8,537 bases of DNA from an uncultured bacterium (GCA_905215275.1 CAJMPE010000081.1:1-8537); one strand, 5' to 3'. Shown: positions 1 through 5,953, counted from the first letter of the stretch. Notes: generated by a model from the sequence alone, not told the origin. A program made the numbers and translations.

Positions 1-29
1 TGCCCAACAGGCCGCGCAAGACCATCCCC

Positions 30-67
30 AAAAATAAAGGCGCCGGGAGGCGGAGGCTCCCGGCGCC
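30..67 (-). terminator. Intrinsic terminator of the PTS operon
   Basis: An 11-bp perfect GC-rich stem (39-49 pairing with 57-67) closes a 7-nt loop. On the minus strand it is followed directly by the T-rich run TTTATTTTT (38-30). It lies about 60 bp past the IIA stop and is the only hairpin with a T tail downstream of that gene, so it should end the GH1-IIC-IIB-IIA transcript. The plus-strand side has no T run, so it looks one-directional. Two small hairpins (93-106 and 111-124) sit between the IIA stop and this stem. Confidence 0.9.
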
Positions 68-125
68 CGTCAAAGGGACTATGTTGTCTGTTGGACCGCA
101 CGGTCCGTCGCGGCGATAACGCCGA

Positions 126-458
126 CTAGGCCTGAAGTGCCTGCAGCTGCTTGTGAACCTCGATGAGCTCCGTCGCCATGACGCGCATGGTCTCGGTGCC
201 GGCCATCTGGTCCTCGGCATGCAGCAAAATCAACGGGGCCTCGCCGTTACGTTCGCCGTTGGCCTCCTTCTTCAGAAGCCCCATGTGAACATCGTGGCCA
301 CCGTTATAGGCCTCGTCGCCCTGCTTGATAAGCTCCTCGGCGGCGTCAAAATCGCCCTCCTTGGCCTTTTGCACGGCATTGATGTACATGCTCTTGGCGG
401 TACCGACGTAGCTGATGATCTCAAAGCAGGTCATCTGCAGTTCGTTCATATCCTCCAT
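126..458 (-). CDS. PTS lactose/cellobiose-family IIA component
   Basis: This is a 110-residue cytoplasmic phosphocarrier that takes phosphate from HPr and passes it to the IIB protein. It matches the all-helical, trimeric Lac/Chb IIA family over its whole length. The phosphorylation site is the His of LILLHAEDQM (His80), and the family's metal-binding Asp follows three residues later (Asp83). The N-terminal segment CFEIISYVGTAKSMYI is typical of the family. I chose the ATG at 458 because a Shine-Dalgarno-like AGGTG (469-465) lies 6 nt ahead, overlapping the TAG stop of the IIB gene. An in-frame GTG at 467 and an ATG at 449 are alternatives; the ATG at 449 has GGAGG only 2 nt away. The 9-nt gap and shared signal suggest translational coupling to IIB. 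It is the last gene of the operon. The sequence does not separate cellobiose, chitobiose and lactose systems. Confidence 0.93.
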   Translation of the reverse strand: MEDMNELQMTCFEIISYVGTAKSMYINAVQKAKEGDFDAAEELIKQGDEAYNGGHDVHMGLLKKEANGERNGEAPLILLHAEDQMAGTETMRVMATELIEVHKQLQALQA

Positions 459-467
459 GCAGAGCAC

Positions 468-770
468 CTAGCCCATCACGCTGACGCAGTGGTCGATGAT
501 GCCGGCAGCGTTCATGCGGCCGTAGTCGACCATGTTGATGACCTCGACCGGAAAACGACCGGCGGCCTCCTTCTCAAAATCGCCCTTGGTGTAGCCGATC
601 TGCGGACCAAGCAGCAACATGTCGCACTCGTCCAGGTGATCGTGGGCCTCGTTCATGGGACGAGCCTCGACCTCAATATCCAGACCACGGTTTGCAACCT
701 CGGCCTGCATCTTCTGGACCAGCAGGCTCGTGGACATACCGGCATTGCAGCAGAGCATGATCTTCTTCAT
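468..770 (-). CDS. PTS lactose/cellobiose-family IIB component
   Basis: This is a 100-residue cytoplasmic protein that receives phosphate from IIA on a cysteine and delivers it to the sugar bound by IIC. The N-terminal beta-strand and P-loop-like motif MLCCNAGMSTSLLV fits the cellobiose/chitobiose IIB family. Aligned with the C-x-A-G-M-S-T-S pattern, Cys8 is the phosphorylated residue; Cys7 is an adjacent extra cysteine. The later segment DMLLLGPQIGY is also characteristic. Length is normal for a single-domain IIB. The ATG is well supported by AAGGAGG ending 5 nt upstream. It lies 9 nt before IIA but 161 bp after IIC, with a GC-rich hairpin in that gap, so IIB and IIA may be expressed as a pair at a level different from IIC. 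Confidence 0.95.
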   Translation of the reverse strand: MKKIMLCCNAGMSTSLLVQKMQAEVANRGLDIEVEARPMNEAHDHLDECDMLLLGPQIGYTKGDFEKEAAGRFPVEVINMVDYGRMNAAGIIDHCVSVMG

Positions 771-871
771 GGTTTCCTCCTTATAACTGCGCGGCGCGCA
801 GACGACAACTGGTTTTATTCCTTGCGGCTATTGTGCCCACCCCCCTGCATCTTTACACAAGGGAGAGAGCT

Positions 872-902
872 GCGGGCACCGGCGCCGCGTACCGGCGCCC
901 GC
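872..902 (-). repeat. Intercistronic hairpin between IIC and IIB
   Basis: An 11-position inverted repeat (872-882 with 892-902) has one mismatch (878/896) and a 9-nt loop in the 161-bp gap between the IIC stop and the IIB start. It begins 30 bp after the IIC stop. No T run follows it on either strand, so it is not a canonical terminator. It could protect the upstream message from 3' decay, or act as a partial terminator. A second, 6-bp hairpin with a 3-nt loop (787-801) lies just upstream of the IIB ribosome site. Confidence 0.55.
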
Positions 903-931
903 AAAGGTGAAAGGGACGAACGTTAGGCGTT

Positions 932-2275
932 CTACTCGGCGAGAGCCTCCTGCTTGGCGATTGCCTTCTCGGAAATCTTCATAAAGGGCAGGTAGACGGC
1001 CATGCCAATGACAATCTCGATAGCCTGCCACACGCCAGCGCGCCAGTCAAAGCCCGTAGCGAGCAGGGCATTGATGACGGGAGGCATGGTCCAGGGCACC
1101 TGGGCGATGCAGGGGCTGATGATGCCTGCGCAGGTAAGGCCATAGGTGATGCCGATGAACAGGTCGGGAAGGAGGACAAACGGGATCATGAGCGGCAGGT
1201 TGTACACGATGGGGTAACCGTAGATAACCGGCTCGTTGATGTTGAACAGACCAGGCAGGATAGCCATCTTGGAAACGGTCTCGGAAGCCTTGTTTTTGGA
1301 GAACAGGAGCGTGTCGAGCAGGAGCATGAGGGTGCAGCCCGAGCCGCCGATGAGGGCGAAGCTGTTAACGATCTGCATGTTCATGTAGTGATCGGGCTGG
1401 ATGGTGCCACCGGCGGCAAAGGTAGCCATGTTGTCGACGATGAGCATGGTCAGGATCGGCTCGACGGTAGCGCCAGAGATGGTGGACTGGTGAATACCGA
1501 CGCAGAACAGCAGGTTAGCAAGGGTGTAGATGAGGATAACAGCCCACGGACCAGCGTTCATGATGCTCTTGAGCGGGTTGGAGATGCACGTGGAGATGAT
1601 GGTGCACAGATCGGTGCCGGCGCACACGGCGAGCAGGGCTGCGGCAAGAGCGAAGACCGCGAGGTTAAGCAGCATCGGAATCATGACGTTGAAGGAGTTG
1701 GAGACCGCGGGAGGCACGCCCTCGCCCAGCTTAACCTTGAGCTTCTCGACGCCAGAAATCTTGATGAAGAGCGAGACGGAAAGCAGGGCGATGATAATAG
1801 CCGAGAACAGACCGTTGGTGCCGGTGTTGGCAGTCGAAAGGGCGCCCGTGACCTCGGCGGAGGTGATCTTGTCGGTGAGCAGTGGGCTCGTGGCGGCAAG
1901 CGTGGCGGTGATCTGCTGCGGCATCATGATGACGAAGGCAGAGATAGCGACGACCATGCAAGCGAGCGGATTATCGAAGCGCTTGTTCTTAGCGAGGCTG
2001 TAGCCAATCAATCCGGCCAAGATAATGGCAGAGACGTTGAGGGTGCCCAGCGTAATCGCCGAACCCCACGTCTGAAGGTTGGCAAGGCCCGCCGCATCGA
2101 GCGGGAACAGAGGGAACACGACGTTGTTAATAAGAACCGCGATACCCGCAAGGATATAGAGCGGCGTGATGGTCGCGAAGGCGTCACGCAGGGAACGCAG
2201 GTGAACCTGGTTTCCCACCTTCGCAGAGACCTCGGCAAACTTGTCGAGGAAGCTCTTTCCGTTGTCACTGGCCAT
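932..2275 (-). CDS. PTS lactose/cellobiose-family IIC permease
   Basis: This 447-residue integral membrane transporter binds the sugar, moves it across the membrane and presents it for phosphorylation by IIB. Hydrophobic segments run at about 33-58, 76-95, 103-119, 156-172, 195-220, 242-262, 360-388 and 415-432. Family hallmarks are visible: GIHQS with His262, GLFNINEPVIYGYP with Glu348, and VPWTMPPVI near 393-401. His262 and Glu348 match the conserved His and Glu that contact the substrate hydroxyls in the known ChbC-type structure; that role is family knowledge. The length is normal and the frame intact. The ATG is preceded by AGGAG at 5-nt spacing. It lies 119 bp after the GH1 gene. Separate IIA, IIB and IIC proteins are the usual arrangement for this family. 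Confidence 0.95.
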   Translation of the reverse strand: MASDNGKSFLDKFAEVSAKVGNQVHLRSLRDAFATITPLYILAGIAVLINNVVFPLFPLDAAGLANLQTWGSAITLGTLNVSAIILAGLIGYSLAKNKRFDNPLACMVVAISAFVIMMPQQITATLAATSPLLTDKITSAEVTGALSTANTGTNGLFSAIIIALLSVSLFIKISGVEKLKVKLGEGVPPAVSNSFNVMIPMLLNLAVFALAAALLAVCAGTDLCTIISTCISNPLKSIMNAGPWAVILIYTLANLLFCVGIHQSTISGATVEPILTMLIVDNMATFAAGGTIQPDHYMNMQIVNSFALIGGSGCTLMLLLDTLLFSKNKASETVSKMAILPGLFNINEPVIYGYPIVYNLPLMIPFVLLPDLFIGITYGLTCAGIISPCIAQVPWTMPPVINALLATGFDWRAGVWQAIEIVIGMAVYLPFMKISEKAIAKQEALAE

Positions 2276-2356
2276 GATTGCTCCTAACTTTCAAATCCGG
2301 CCTTTCCTATGCGCACGGTGGTCTGTCGCCCTCTGCCACCAGATGTGCCATGTGTT

Positions 2357-2390
2357 GCGCGCGGCGGCGCGCGGTCTGGACGTTCGTCCG
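2357..2390 (-). repeat. Small GC hairpins between GH1 and IIC
   Basis: The 119-bp gap between the GH1 stop and the IIC start holds a 6-bp stem with a 4-nt loop (2358-2363 with 2368-2373). Next to it is a 4-bp hairpin (2378-2381 with 2386-2389). Neither is followed by a T run. They are at most mRNA processing or stabilising structures and may be chance in such GC-rich DNA. Nothing else is seen in the gap apart from the IIC ribosome site at about 2281-2286. Confidence 0.3.
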
Positions 2391-2394
2391 GTCG

Positions 2395-3795
2395 CTAATC
2401 AACCACGTGGGTCGTGGCGACCTGTTTGAGCCAGGCCGCCGACTTCTTAAGACGGCGCTTATAGCCATCCATCAGATCGACCTCGACAAAGCCATAGCGA
2501 TTCTTAAAGGCATTGGCCCAAGACCAGTTATCGATGACGGCCCAATAATGGTATCCGCGGCACTTGGCGCCCTCGTCGATGGCCTTGGCCACCCACTCCA
2601 GGTGCTGACGTACAAAGTCGACGCGGTAGTCATCCTGGATGGTTCCTTCGGCGTCACGGTTCTTGTATTCGTCCATGATGCCGATGCCGTTCTCGGAAAC
2701 GAACCACTCAAGATCGGGGTAGTTCTTAGCGCAGTCCATGCCAAAGTCGTAGAGGCCCTGCGGGTAGATCTCCCAGCCGCGGCTCTCGTTCATAACGGCG
2801 TCGGGCCATACGTACTCGTCGGCAAAGTGCGGCAGGCCGTACTGGTCGACCTTGCTCGCCGGCGCCTGAACACGCGTGGGGTGGTAGTAGTTGCAGCCTA
2901 GCCAGTCGACAACACCCTGCTTGAGGATCTCTTGGTCGCCGGCGCGGAACGGGAGCTTAACGCCGCCCTCGGCCAGGCTGTCGAGCACGTCGGCAGGAAG
3001 CTCGCCCTTGGTGATGAGGTCGAGCCACCAGCGGTTGTTGATGCCGCTGGTCATGCGCACGGCCTCGAGGTCCGCCTCGCTGGGGTTCTCCTTGGTGTAG
3101 ACCGGGGTAAAGCAGTTGATCATGCCGATCTTGGCATCGGCGCGAATAGCGCCCTCGTCATAGGCGCGACGATAGTTGGCCACGGCCAGCGCGTGCGCCA
3201 GCGAGATGTGATACTGCACGGTGCGGGCGCGGTTGAAGTCGTGGAGCTGCGGGAACCACACGCCCTCCTGATAGCGCTGCTCGGGCTCGACGATGGGCTC
3301 GTTAAAGGTGAACCAGTACTTAATCTCCTGGCCAAACTCGTGGAAGGCGACGTCGGCGTAATGTGCGTAAGCCTCGACAACCTCACGGCTCTCCCAGCCG
3401 CCACGGTTAAAGAGGTAGGTGGGCATGTCAAAGTGGTACAAGTTGACAAACGGCTCCAAGCCGGCTTCGCGAGAGGCGCGGAACAACTCGTGATACCACG
3501 CGGCACCTTCCTCGTTGAGGTTGCCGTCGGCATCGAGCAGACGGCTCCACTGGATGGAAGTGCGATAGGTATCCAGACCCAAGTCCTTCAAAATGCGAAG
3601 GTCTTCCTGGTACTTGGCCATAAAGTCATTGCCGGCGTAAGAGCCAACGCGGTTGTAGAACGAACCCAGATCCTGGATGGACCAGGTGTCCCACAGGTTC
3701 TCGAGCTTGCCGCCCTGGTTCCACTGACCCTCAGTCTGCGGGCCGGACATAGCAGCGCCAAAGAAGAAGTCGTTGGGCAGCTGATACTGTGCCAT
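2395..3795 (-). CDS. GH1 6-phospho-beta-glycosidase (probable 6-phospho-beta-glucosidase)
   Basis: This is a 466-residue cytoplasmic glycosidase that should hydrolyse the 6-phosphorylated beta-glycoside delivered by the adjacent PTS, releasing a hexose 6-phosphate and the aglycone or second sugar. It is a complete GH1 (beta/alpha)8 barrel. The glycone-binding QTEG is at 20-23 and His121 is in YHFDMP. The acid/base Glu166 is in TFNEP and the nucleophile Glu368 is in SENG. Ser425 replaces the Glu seen in non-phospho beta-glucosidases, which supports a phosphorylated substrate, and Tyr434 fits the same phosphate site. The usual Lys two residues before that Tyr is Asn432, with Lys431 beside it. 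An ATG at 3795 with GAGGA 6 nt upstream is preferred over a TTG one codon earlier. First gene of the operon. A 6-phospho-beta-galactosidase cannot be excluded. Confidence 0.92.
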   Translation of the reverse strand: MAQYQLPNDFFFGAAMSGPQTEGQWNQGGKLENLWDTWSIQDLGSFYNRVGSYAGNDFMAKYQEDLRILKDLGLDTYRTSIQWSRLLDADGNLNEEGAAWYHELFRASREAGLEPFVNLYHFDMPTYLFNRGGWESREVVEAYAHYADVAFHEFGQEIKYWFTFNEPIVEPEQRYQEGVWFPQLHDFNRARTVQYHISLAHALAVANYRRAYDEGAIRADAKIGMINCFTPVYTKENPSEADLEAVRMTSGINNRWWLDLITKGELPADVLDSLAEGGVKLPFRAGDQEILKQGVVDWLGCNYYHPTRVQAPASKVDQYGLPHFADEYVWPDAVMNESRGWEIYPQGLYDFGMDCAKNYPDLEWFVSENGIGIMDEYKNRDAEGTIQDDYRVDFVRQHLEWVAKAIDEGAKCRGYHYWAVIDNWSWANAFKNRYGFVEVDLMDGYKRRLKKSAAWLKQVATTHVVD

Positions 3796-3825
3796 CAAAG
3801 TCCTCGCTTTCGTGTTCTAGAGCTT

Positions 3826-3907
3826 CCGGTTGGAGACGGGTTTGCTTTGGCAGGTTATCCGGCGCGGGCGCGCACCAACCCGCCAAAACAAAACCGTCCC
3901 CAAACGG
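3826..3907 (-). promoter_or_regulatory. Long stem-loop in the leader of the GH1-PTS operon
   Basis: Positions 3826-3856 pair with 3877-3907 over 31 positions, closing a 20-nt GC-rich loop that can form a further short stem (3862-3865 with 3870-3873). Twenty-six pairs are Watson-Crick. Of the other five, three (3834/3899, 3845/3888, 3852/3881) become G-U pairs in minus-strand RNA, while two (3829/3904, 3840/3893) are C-U mismatches. The hairpin lies in the predicted 5' leader, between the start site near 3940 and the GH1 ribosome site near 3804. No T tract follows, so it is not a simple attenuator. No antiterminator protein gene is nearby. A role in mRNA stability or protein binding is inference. 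Confidence 0.6.
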
Positions 3908-3944
3908 TCGATCCTGTTGTGCGGAAGGATTCCGTTCGTTGCTT

Positions 3945-3964
3945 AAACTATAGCGCTCTAATTT
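3945..3964. promoter_or_regulatory. Candidate operator over the operon -10 box
   Basis: The 20-bp near-palindrome AAACTATAGCGCTCTAATTT matches at 8 of 10 symmetric positions around a central AGCGCT. It covers the -10 hexamer of the minus-strand operon promoter, where a bound repressor would block RNA polymerase. GntR-family dimers bind short palindromes like this, and the divergent regulator gene is the obvious partner. It does not match a GntR operator consensus that I recognise, and the mismatches leave room for chance. Confidence 0.4.
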
Positions 3965-3974
3965 TAAAAGTAAA
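3947..3974 (-). promoter_or_regulatory. Promoter of the GH1-PTS operon
   Basis: Read on the minus strand, a -35 box TTTACT (3974-3969) is followed after 16 nt by a -10 box TATAGT (3952-3947, five of six consensus bases). Transcription would start near 3940, leaving a leader of about 145 nt before the GH1 ATG. A pure purine, mostly A, stretch (3998-3978 on the minus strand) lies directly upstream of the -35 and could act as an UP element. A 5-bp hairpin (3922-3926 with 3930-3934) falls at the start of the transcript. It is the best sigma-70-type match in the gap for this strand. Confidence 0.65.
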
Positions 3975-4032
3975 GCGTCTTTTTCTTTTTTCTTTCTCGA
4001 ACTTCTTAGATAAAAGTAATATGGATGCCCTG

Positions 4033-4061
4033 TTGAGGGTTATACTTACTTTTTGTATTCA
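4033..4061 (+). promoter_or_regulatory. Candidate promoter of the GntR regulator
   Basis: TTGAGG (4033-4038) and TATTCA (4056-4061) are separated by 17 nt, which would start transcription about 16 nt before the regulator ATG. A better -10 hexamer, TATACT (4041-4046), lies within the same stretch but has no good -35 at the right distance. The element TTACTTTT (4046-4053), also found at the operon -35, lies in the spacer, so autoregulation is possible. The choice of promoter is uncertain. Confidence 0.35.
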
Positions 4062-4083
4062 TATATGTCGGAAAGGAGGTTCC

Positions 4084-4803
4084 ATGATTCCCAAATACGA
4101 GGCGATAGCTGCAGATATTCGTCGAAGTATCGAGGATGGCGCTCTTAAACCGGGCGACAAGCTTCCCACCGTCGTTGAGTTCTGTGAGCTCTATAGCGTT
4201 TCCAAAATCACCGTCAAACGAGCTATCGAGCAAATCACCGAGGAAGGTCTTATTACCAGCCGGCGCGGATCGGGCACCTACGTTAAGGACACGGCGGGAC
4301 TTCCCGGCCAGGCGTTTTTCCAGGGCAAAAACGACCGTGCCCAGGGCTTTTCGTATGAGCACCGCGGGGAAAAGGTGACCTCGGTGGTCTACGATTTCTC
4401 GATTGTTAATCCACCAGCGGACATCGCAGCCCAGCTGGGAATTGCCGAGGATGACTTTGCCTATCACGTCGTGCGCGTGCGTCAGGCCGATGGGAAGCCC
4501 ATCGTTATCGAGTACACCTACATGCCCCTCGAGCTGATTCCGGGGCTGAAAAAGAAGGACCTGTACGGATCGGTCTACCATTTCATCCGCGAGCAATGCG
4601 GGCTGAAAATTTCGAGCTTCCACCGTACCATTCGCGCCGTGGCAGCAACCGAGGAAGAAGCCGAGCGCCTGGACACCAAGCCTGGCTCTCCCCTGCTCGA
4701 GCTCACCCAGATTGGCTTTTTGGACAGCGGCGCCGCCTTTGAGTATTCGGTCTCGCGCAACGTTGGCGACCGCTTTGAGTTGCACAACGTAACGTTGGCA
4801 TAG
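4084..4803 (+). CDS. GntR-family (HutC/UTRA type) transcriptional regulator
   Basis: This 239-residue DNA-binding protein is probably the repressor or regulator of the divergent GH1-PTS operon. Residues 1-70 form a GntR winged helix: IPKYEAIAADIRRSIEDG, then LKPGDKLPT, a recognition region around SVSKITVKRAIEQ, and the wing RRGSGTYV. Residues from about 90 to 235 form a UTRA ligand-binding domain, with the typical IEYTYMPLELIPGL and a C-terminal YSVSRNVGDRFEL containing Arg225. UTRA proteins of this class often bind phosphorylated sugars, so the effector may be the imported sugar phosphate; that is inference. The ATG at 4084 has AAAGGAGG ending 4 nt upstream and starts the GntR homology; the open frame continues further upstream only as antisense to the GH1 gene. 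It is divergent from the operon and 73 bp before manA. Confidence 0.93.
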   Translation: MIPKYEAIAADIRRSIEDGALKPGDKLPTVVEFCELYSVSKITVKRAIEQITEEGLITSRRGSGTYVKDTAGLPGQAFFQGKNDRAQGFSYEHRGEKVTSVVYDFSIVNPPADIAAQLGIAEDDFAYHVVRVRQADGKPIVIEYTYMPLELIPGLKKKDLYGSVYHFIREQCGLKISSFHRTIRAVAATEEEAERLDTKPGSPLLELTQIGFLDSGAAFEYSVSRNVGDRFELHNVTLA

Positions 4804-4817
4804 GTTTTTGCAGTCAT

Positions 4818-4855
4818 GCGGGCGCTCGTTTTGAACAGTTTTACGCAGCGCCCGC
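4818..4855 (+). repeat. Hairpin between the regulator and manA
   Basis: A 9-bp perfect stem (4818-4826 with 4847-4855) can extend inward by 3 more pairs past one bulged base. It begins 14 nt after the GntR stop. No T run follows on the plus strand, so it is a poor intrinsic terminator and some read-through into manA is likely. No convincing promoter for manA was found in the remaining gap, which favours co-transcription or a promoter inside the regulator gene. Confidence 0.5.
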
Positions 4856-4876
4856 GCAACACAATGAGGTATGAAT

Positions 4877-5809
4877 ATGTCCGATTTGATTAAACTGACG
4901 CCGATCTTCCACGAGAAGATCTGGGGCGGTCGCCAGCTCGAAACCGTATTTGGCTACGACATTCCCGATGGCCCCATCGGTGAGTGCTGGGCCATCTCGG
5001 CCCACCCCAACGGCGACTGCCAGATTGCGGAGGGCCCGTATGCCGGCCACACGCTGTCGTGGCTGTGGGCCGAGCATCGCGAGCTCTTTGGCAACTGCGA
5101 GGGCAAGGAGTTCCCGCTGCTCATTAAGATTCTGGACGCCAAGGACGACCTTTCGATCCAGATTCATCCCAACGACGAGTACGCTGCCGAGCACGAGAAC
5201 GGTAGCCTGGGCAAAACCGAGTGTTGGTATGTGCTGGACTGCGAGCCCGACGCCTCGATCATCGTCGGCCAGCGTGCCAAGGACCGCGCCGAGGCCGCAC
5301 AAATGATCGAGGAAGGACGTTGGGACGACATGCTCAACGTGTTGCCGATTCACAAGGGCGACTTTTTCCAGATTGATTCCGGTACCGTGCACGCCATCAA
5401 GACCGGCACGCTCATTTTGGAGACGCAGCAGTCGAGCGACGTGACGTATCGTCTGTACGACTACGACCGTCCCGGCACTGACGGCAACCTGCGCCCGCTG
5501 CACATTGAGCAGAGCCTCGACTGCATCGACTTTGATGCTCAGGCTCCGACCGACGGCACGGTGACCGCGCCCGAGGTGGACGGCGTGACCGAGCTCGAGT
5601 CCAACCCCTGCTACACCGTCGATCGCGTGCGCGTCAACGGCAGCAAGACCCTCGACCAGCGCTGGCCCTTCATGTGCCTGTCGGTCATCGACGGCGAAGG
5701 CACCGTCTGCGGCGACCCCGTCCACAAGGGAAGCCACCTGTTGGCCCCGAGCACCGTCAGCTCCATCGACCTCGAAGGCAAGATGGAACTGATCATCAGC
5801 CACCTGTAG
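4877..5809 (+). CDS. manA: Class I mannose-6-phosphate isomerase
   Basis: This is a 310-residue cytoplasmic, zinc-dependent enzyme that interconverts mannose 6-phosphate and fructose 6-phosphate, linking mannose use or mannosyl-donor synthesis to glycolysis. It has the short cupin fold of the Bacillus-type ManA. Gln95 and His97 lie in SIQIHPND, Glu115 in GKTECWYVL and His172 in SGTVHAI; together they give the family's metal-site pattern. Arg192 in TYRLYDYDR is the expected catalytic Arg. The N-terminal KIWGGRQLE and GECWAISAHPNG are typical. I prefer the ATG at 4877, with GAGG ending 7 nt upstream, over the ATG at 4871, which would be only 1 nt from it. It follows the regulator on the same strand. 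A direct role in the neighbouring beta-glycoside pathway is possible but not required. Confidence 0.93.
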   Translation: MSDLIKLTPIFHEKIWGGRQLETVFGYDIPDGPIGECWAISAHPNGDCQIAEGPYAGHTLSWLWAEHRELFGNCEGKEFPLLIKILDAKDDLSIQIHPNDEYAAEHENGSLGKTECWYVLDCEPDASIIVGQRAKDRAEAAQMIEEGRWDDMLNVLPIHKGDFFQIDSGTVHAIKTGTLILETQQSSDVTYRLYDYDRPGTDGNLRPLHIEQSLDCIDFDAQAPTDGTVTAPEVDGVTELESNPCYTVDRVRVNGSKTLDQRWPFMCLSVIDGEGTVCGDPVHKGSHLLAPSTVSSIDLEGKMELIISHL

Positions 5810-5833
5810 GTCGCACCAACAACCCAAACGCAA

Positions 5834-5871
5834 CAAGGGGCTCTCCCGTCCATGTGCGGGAGAGCCCCTTG
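5834..5871 (+). terminator. Strong hairpin after manA, likely terminator
   Basis: A perfect 15-bp stem (5834-5848 with 5857-5871) with an 8-nt loop begins 24 nt after the manA stop. The plus-strand sequence that follows (ccatatctatttat) is AT-rich but lacks a clean U run. Stem strength and position make it the likely end of the manA transcript. The structure is symmetric and could also stop any minus-strand transcription that passes the pcrA terminator. Confidence 0.65.
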
Positions 5872-5908
5872 CCATATCTATTTATCAGCCCACCCGGCTC
5901 TCCAGATC

Positions 5909-5937
5909 AAAAAGCGAACGAGCAGAGCGACGTTCGC
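5909..5937 (-). terminator. Intrinsic terminator of the pcrA transcript
   Basis: On the minus strand GCGAACG (5937-5931) pairs perfectly with CGTTCGC (5920-5914) across a 10-nt loop, and TTTTT (5913-5909) then GATC follows at once. This is a canonical Rho-independent terminator. It lies about 155 bp past the pcrA stop because the 130-bp fold-back element sits in between. Confidence 0.85.
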
Positions 5938-5953
5938 AAGCACCGTTACCCAA

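Noticed and set aside
465..467. GTG start for the IIA gene directly after the IIB stop
   Set aside because: The ATG at 458 has a correctly spaced AGGTG and matches the family's usual N-terminus better.
828..870. Internal minus-strand promoter before IIB (TTGTGT ... CACAAT)
   Set aside because: The spacing is 19 nt and the hexamers are weak; not better than chance in a gap of this size.
1388..2287. Plus-strand 299-residue open frame opposite the IIC permease
   Set aside because: It is highly charged with no domain and lies opposite a complete, motif-bearing IIC gene.
3796..3798. TTG start one codon before the GH1 ATG
   Set aside because: The adjacent ATG at 3795 has suitable ribosome-site spacing and is a stronger codon.
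3826..3907. Intrinsic terminator or BglG/LicT-type antiterminator target in the operon leader
   Set aside because: No T tract follows the stem, no antiterminator gene is nearby, and the stem is much longer than a typical RAT element.
2932..4083. In-frame upstream extension of the GntR reading frame, which would give a 623-residue protein
   Set aside because: The upstream part is antisense to the GH1 gene and to the promoter region and has no recognisable domain. GntR homology begins at the ATG at 4084 with an ideal ribosome site.
4006..4785. Minus-strand 259-residue open frame opposite the GntR gene
   Set aside because: It mirrors a well-supported regulator gene, has no recognisable motif and no ribosome site; such frames are common in GC-rich DNA.
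4831..4865. Plus-strand promoter for manA starting at TTGAAC
   Set aside because: There is no -10 at a workable distance; the only AT-rich hexamer is 23 nt away and touches the ribosome site.
4871..4873. First ATG for manA
   Set aside because: GAGG ends only 1 nt before it; the ATG at 4877 has a 7-nt spacing and begins at the family homology.
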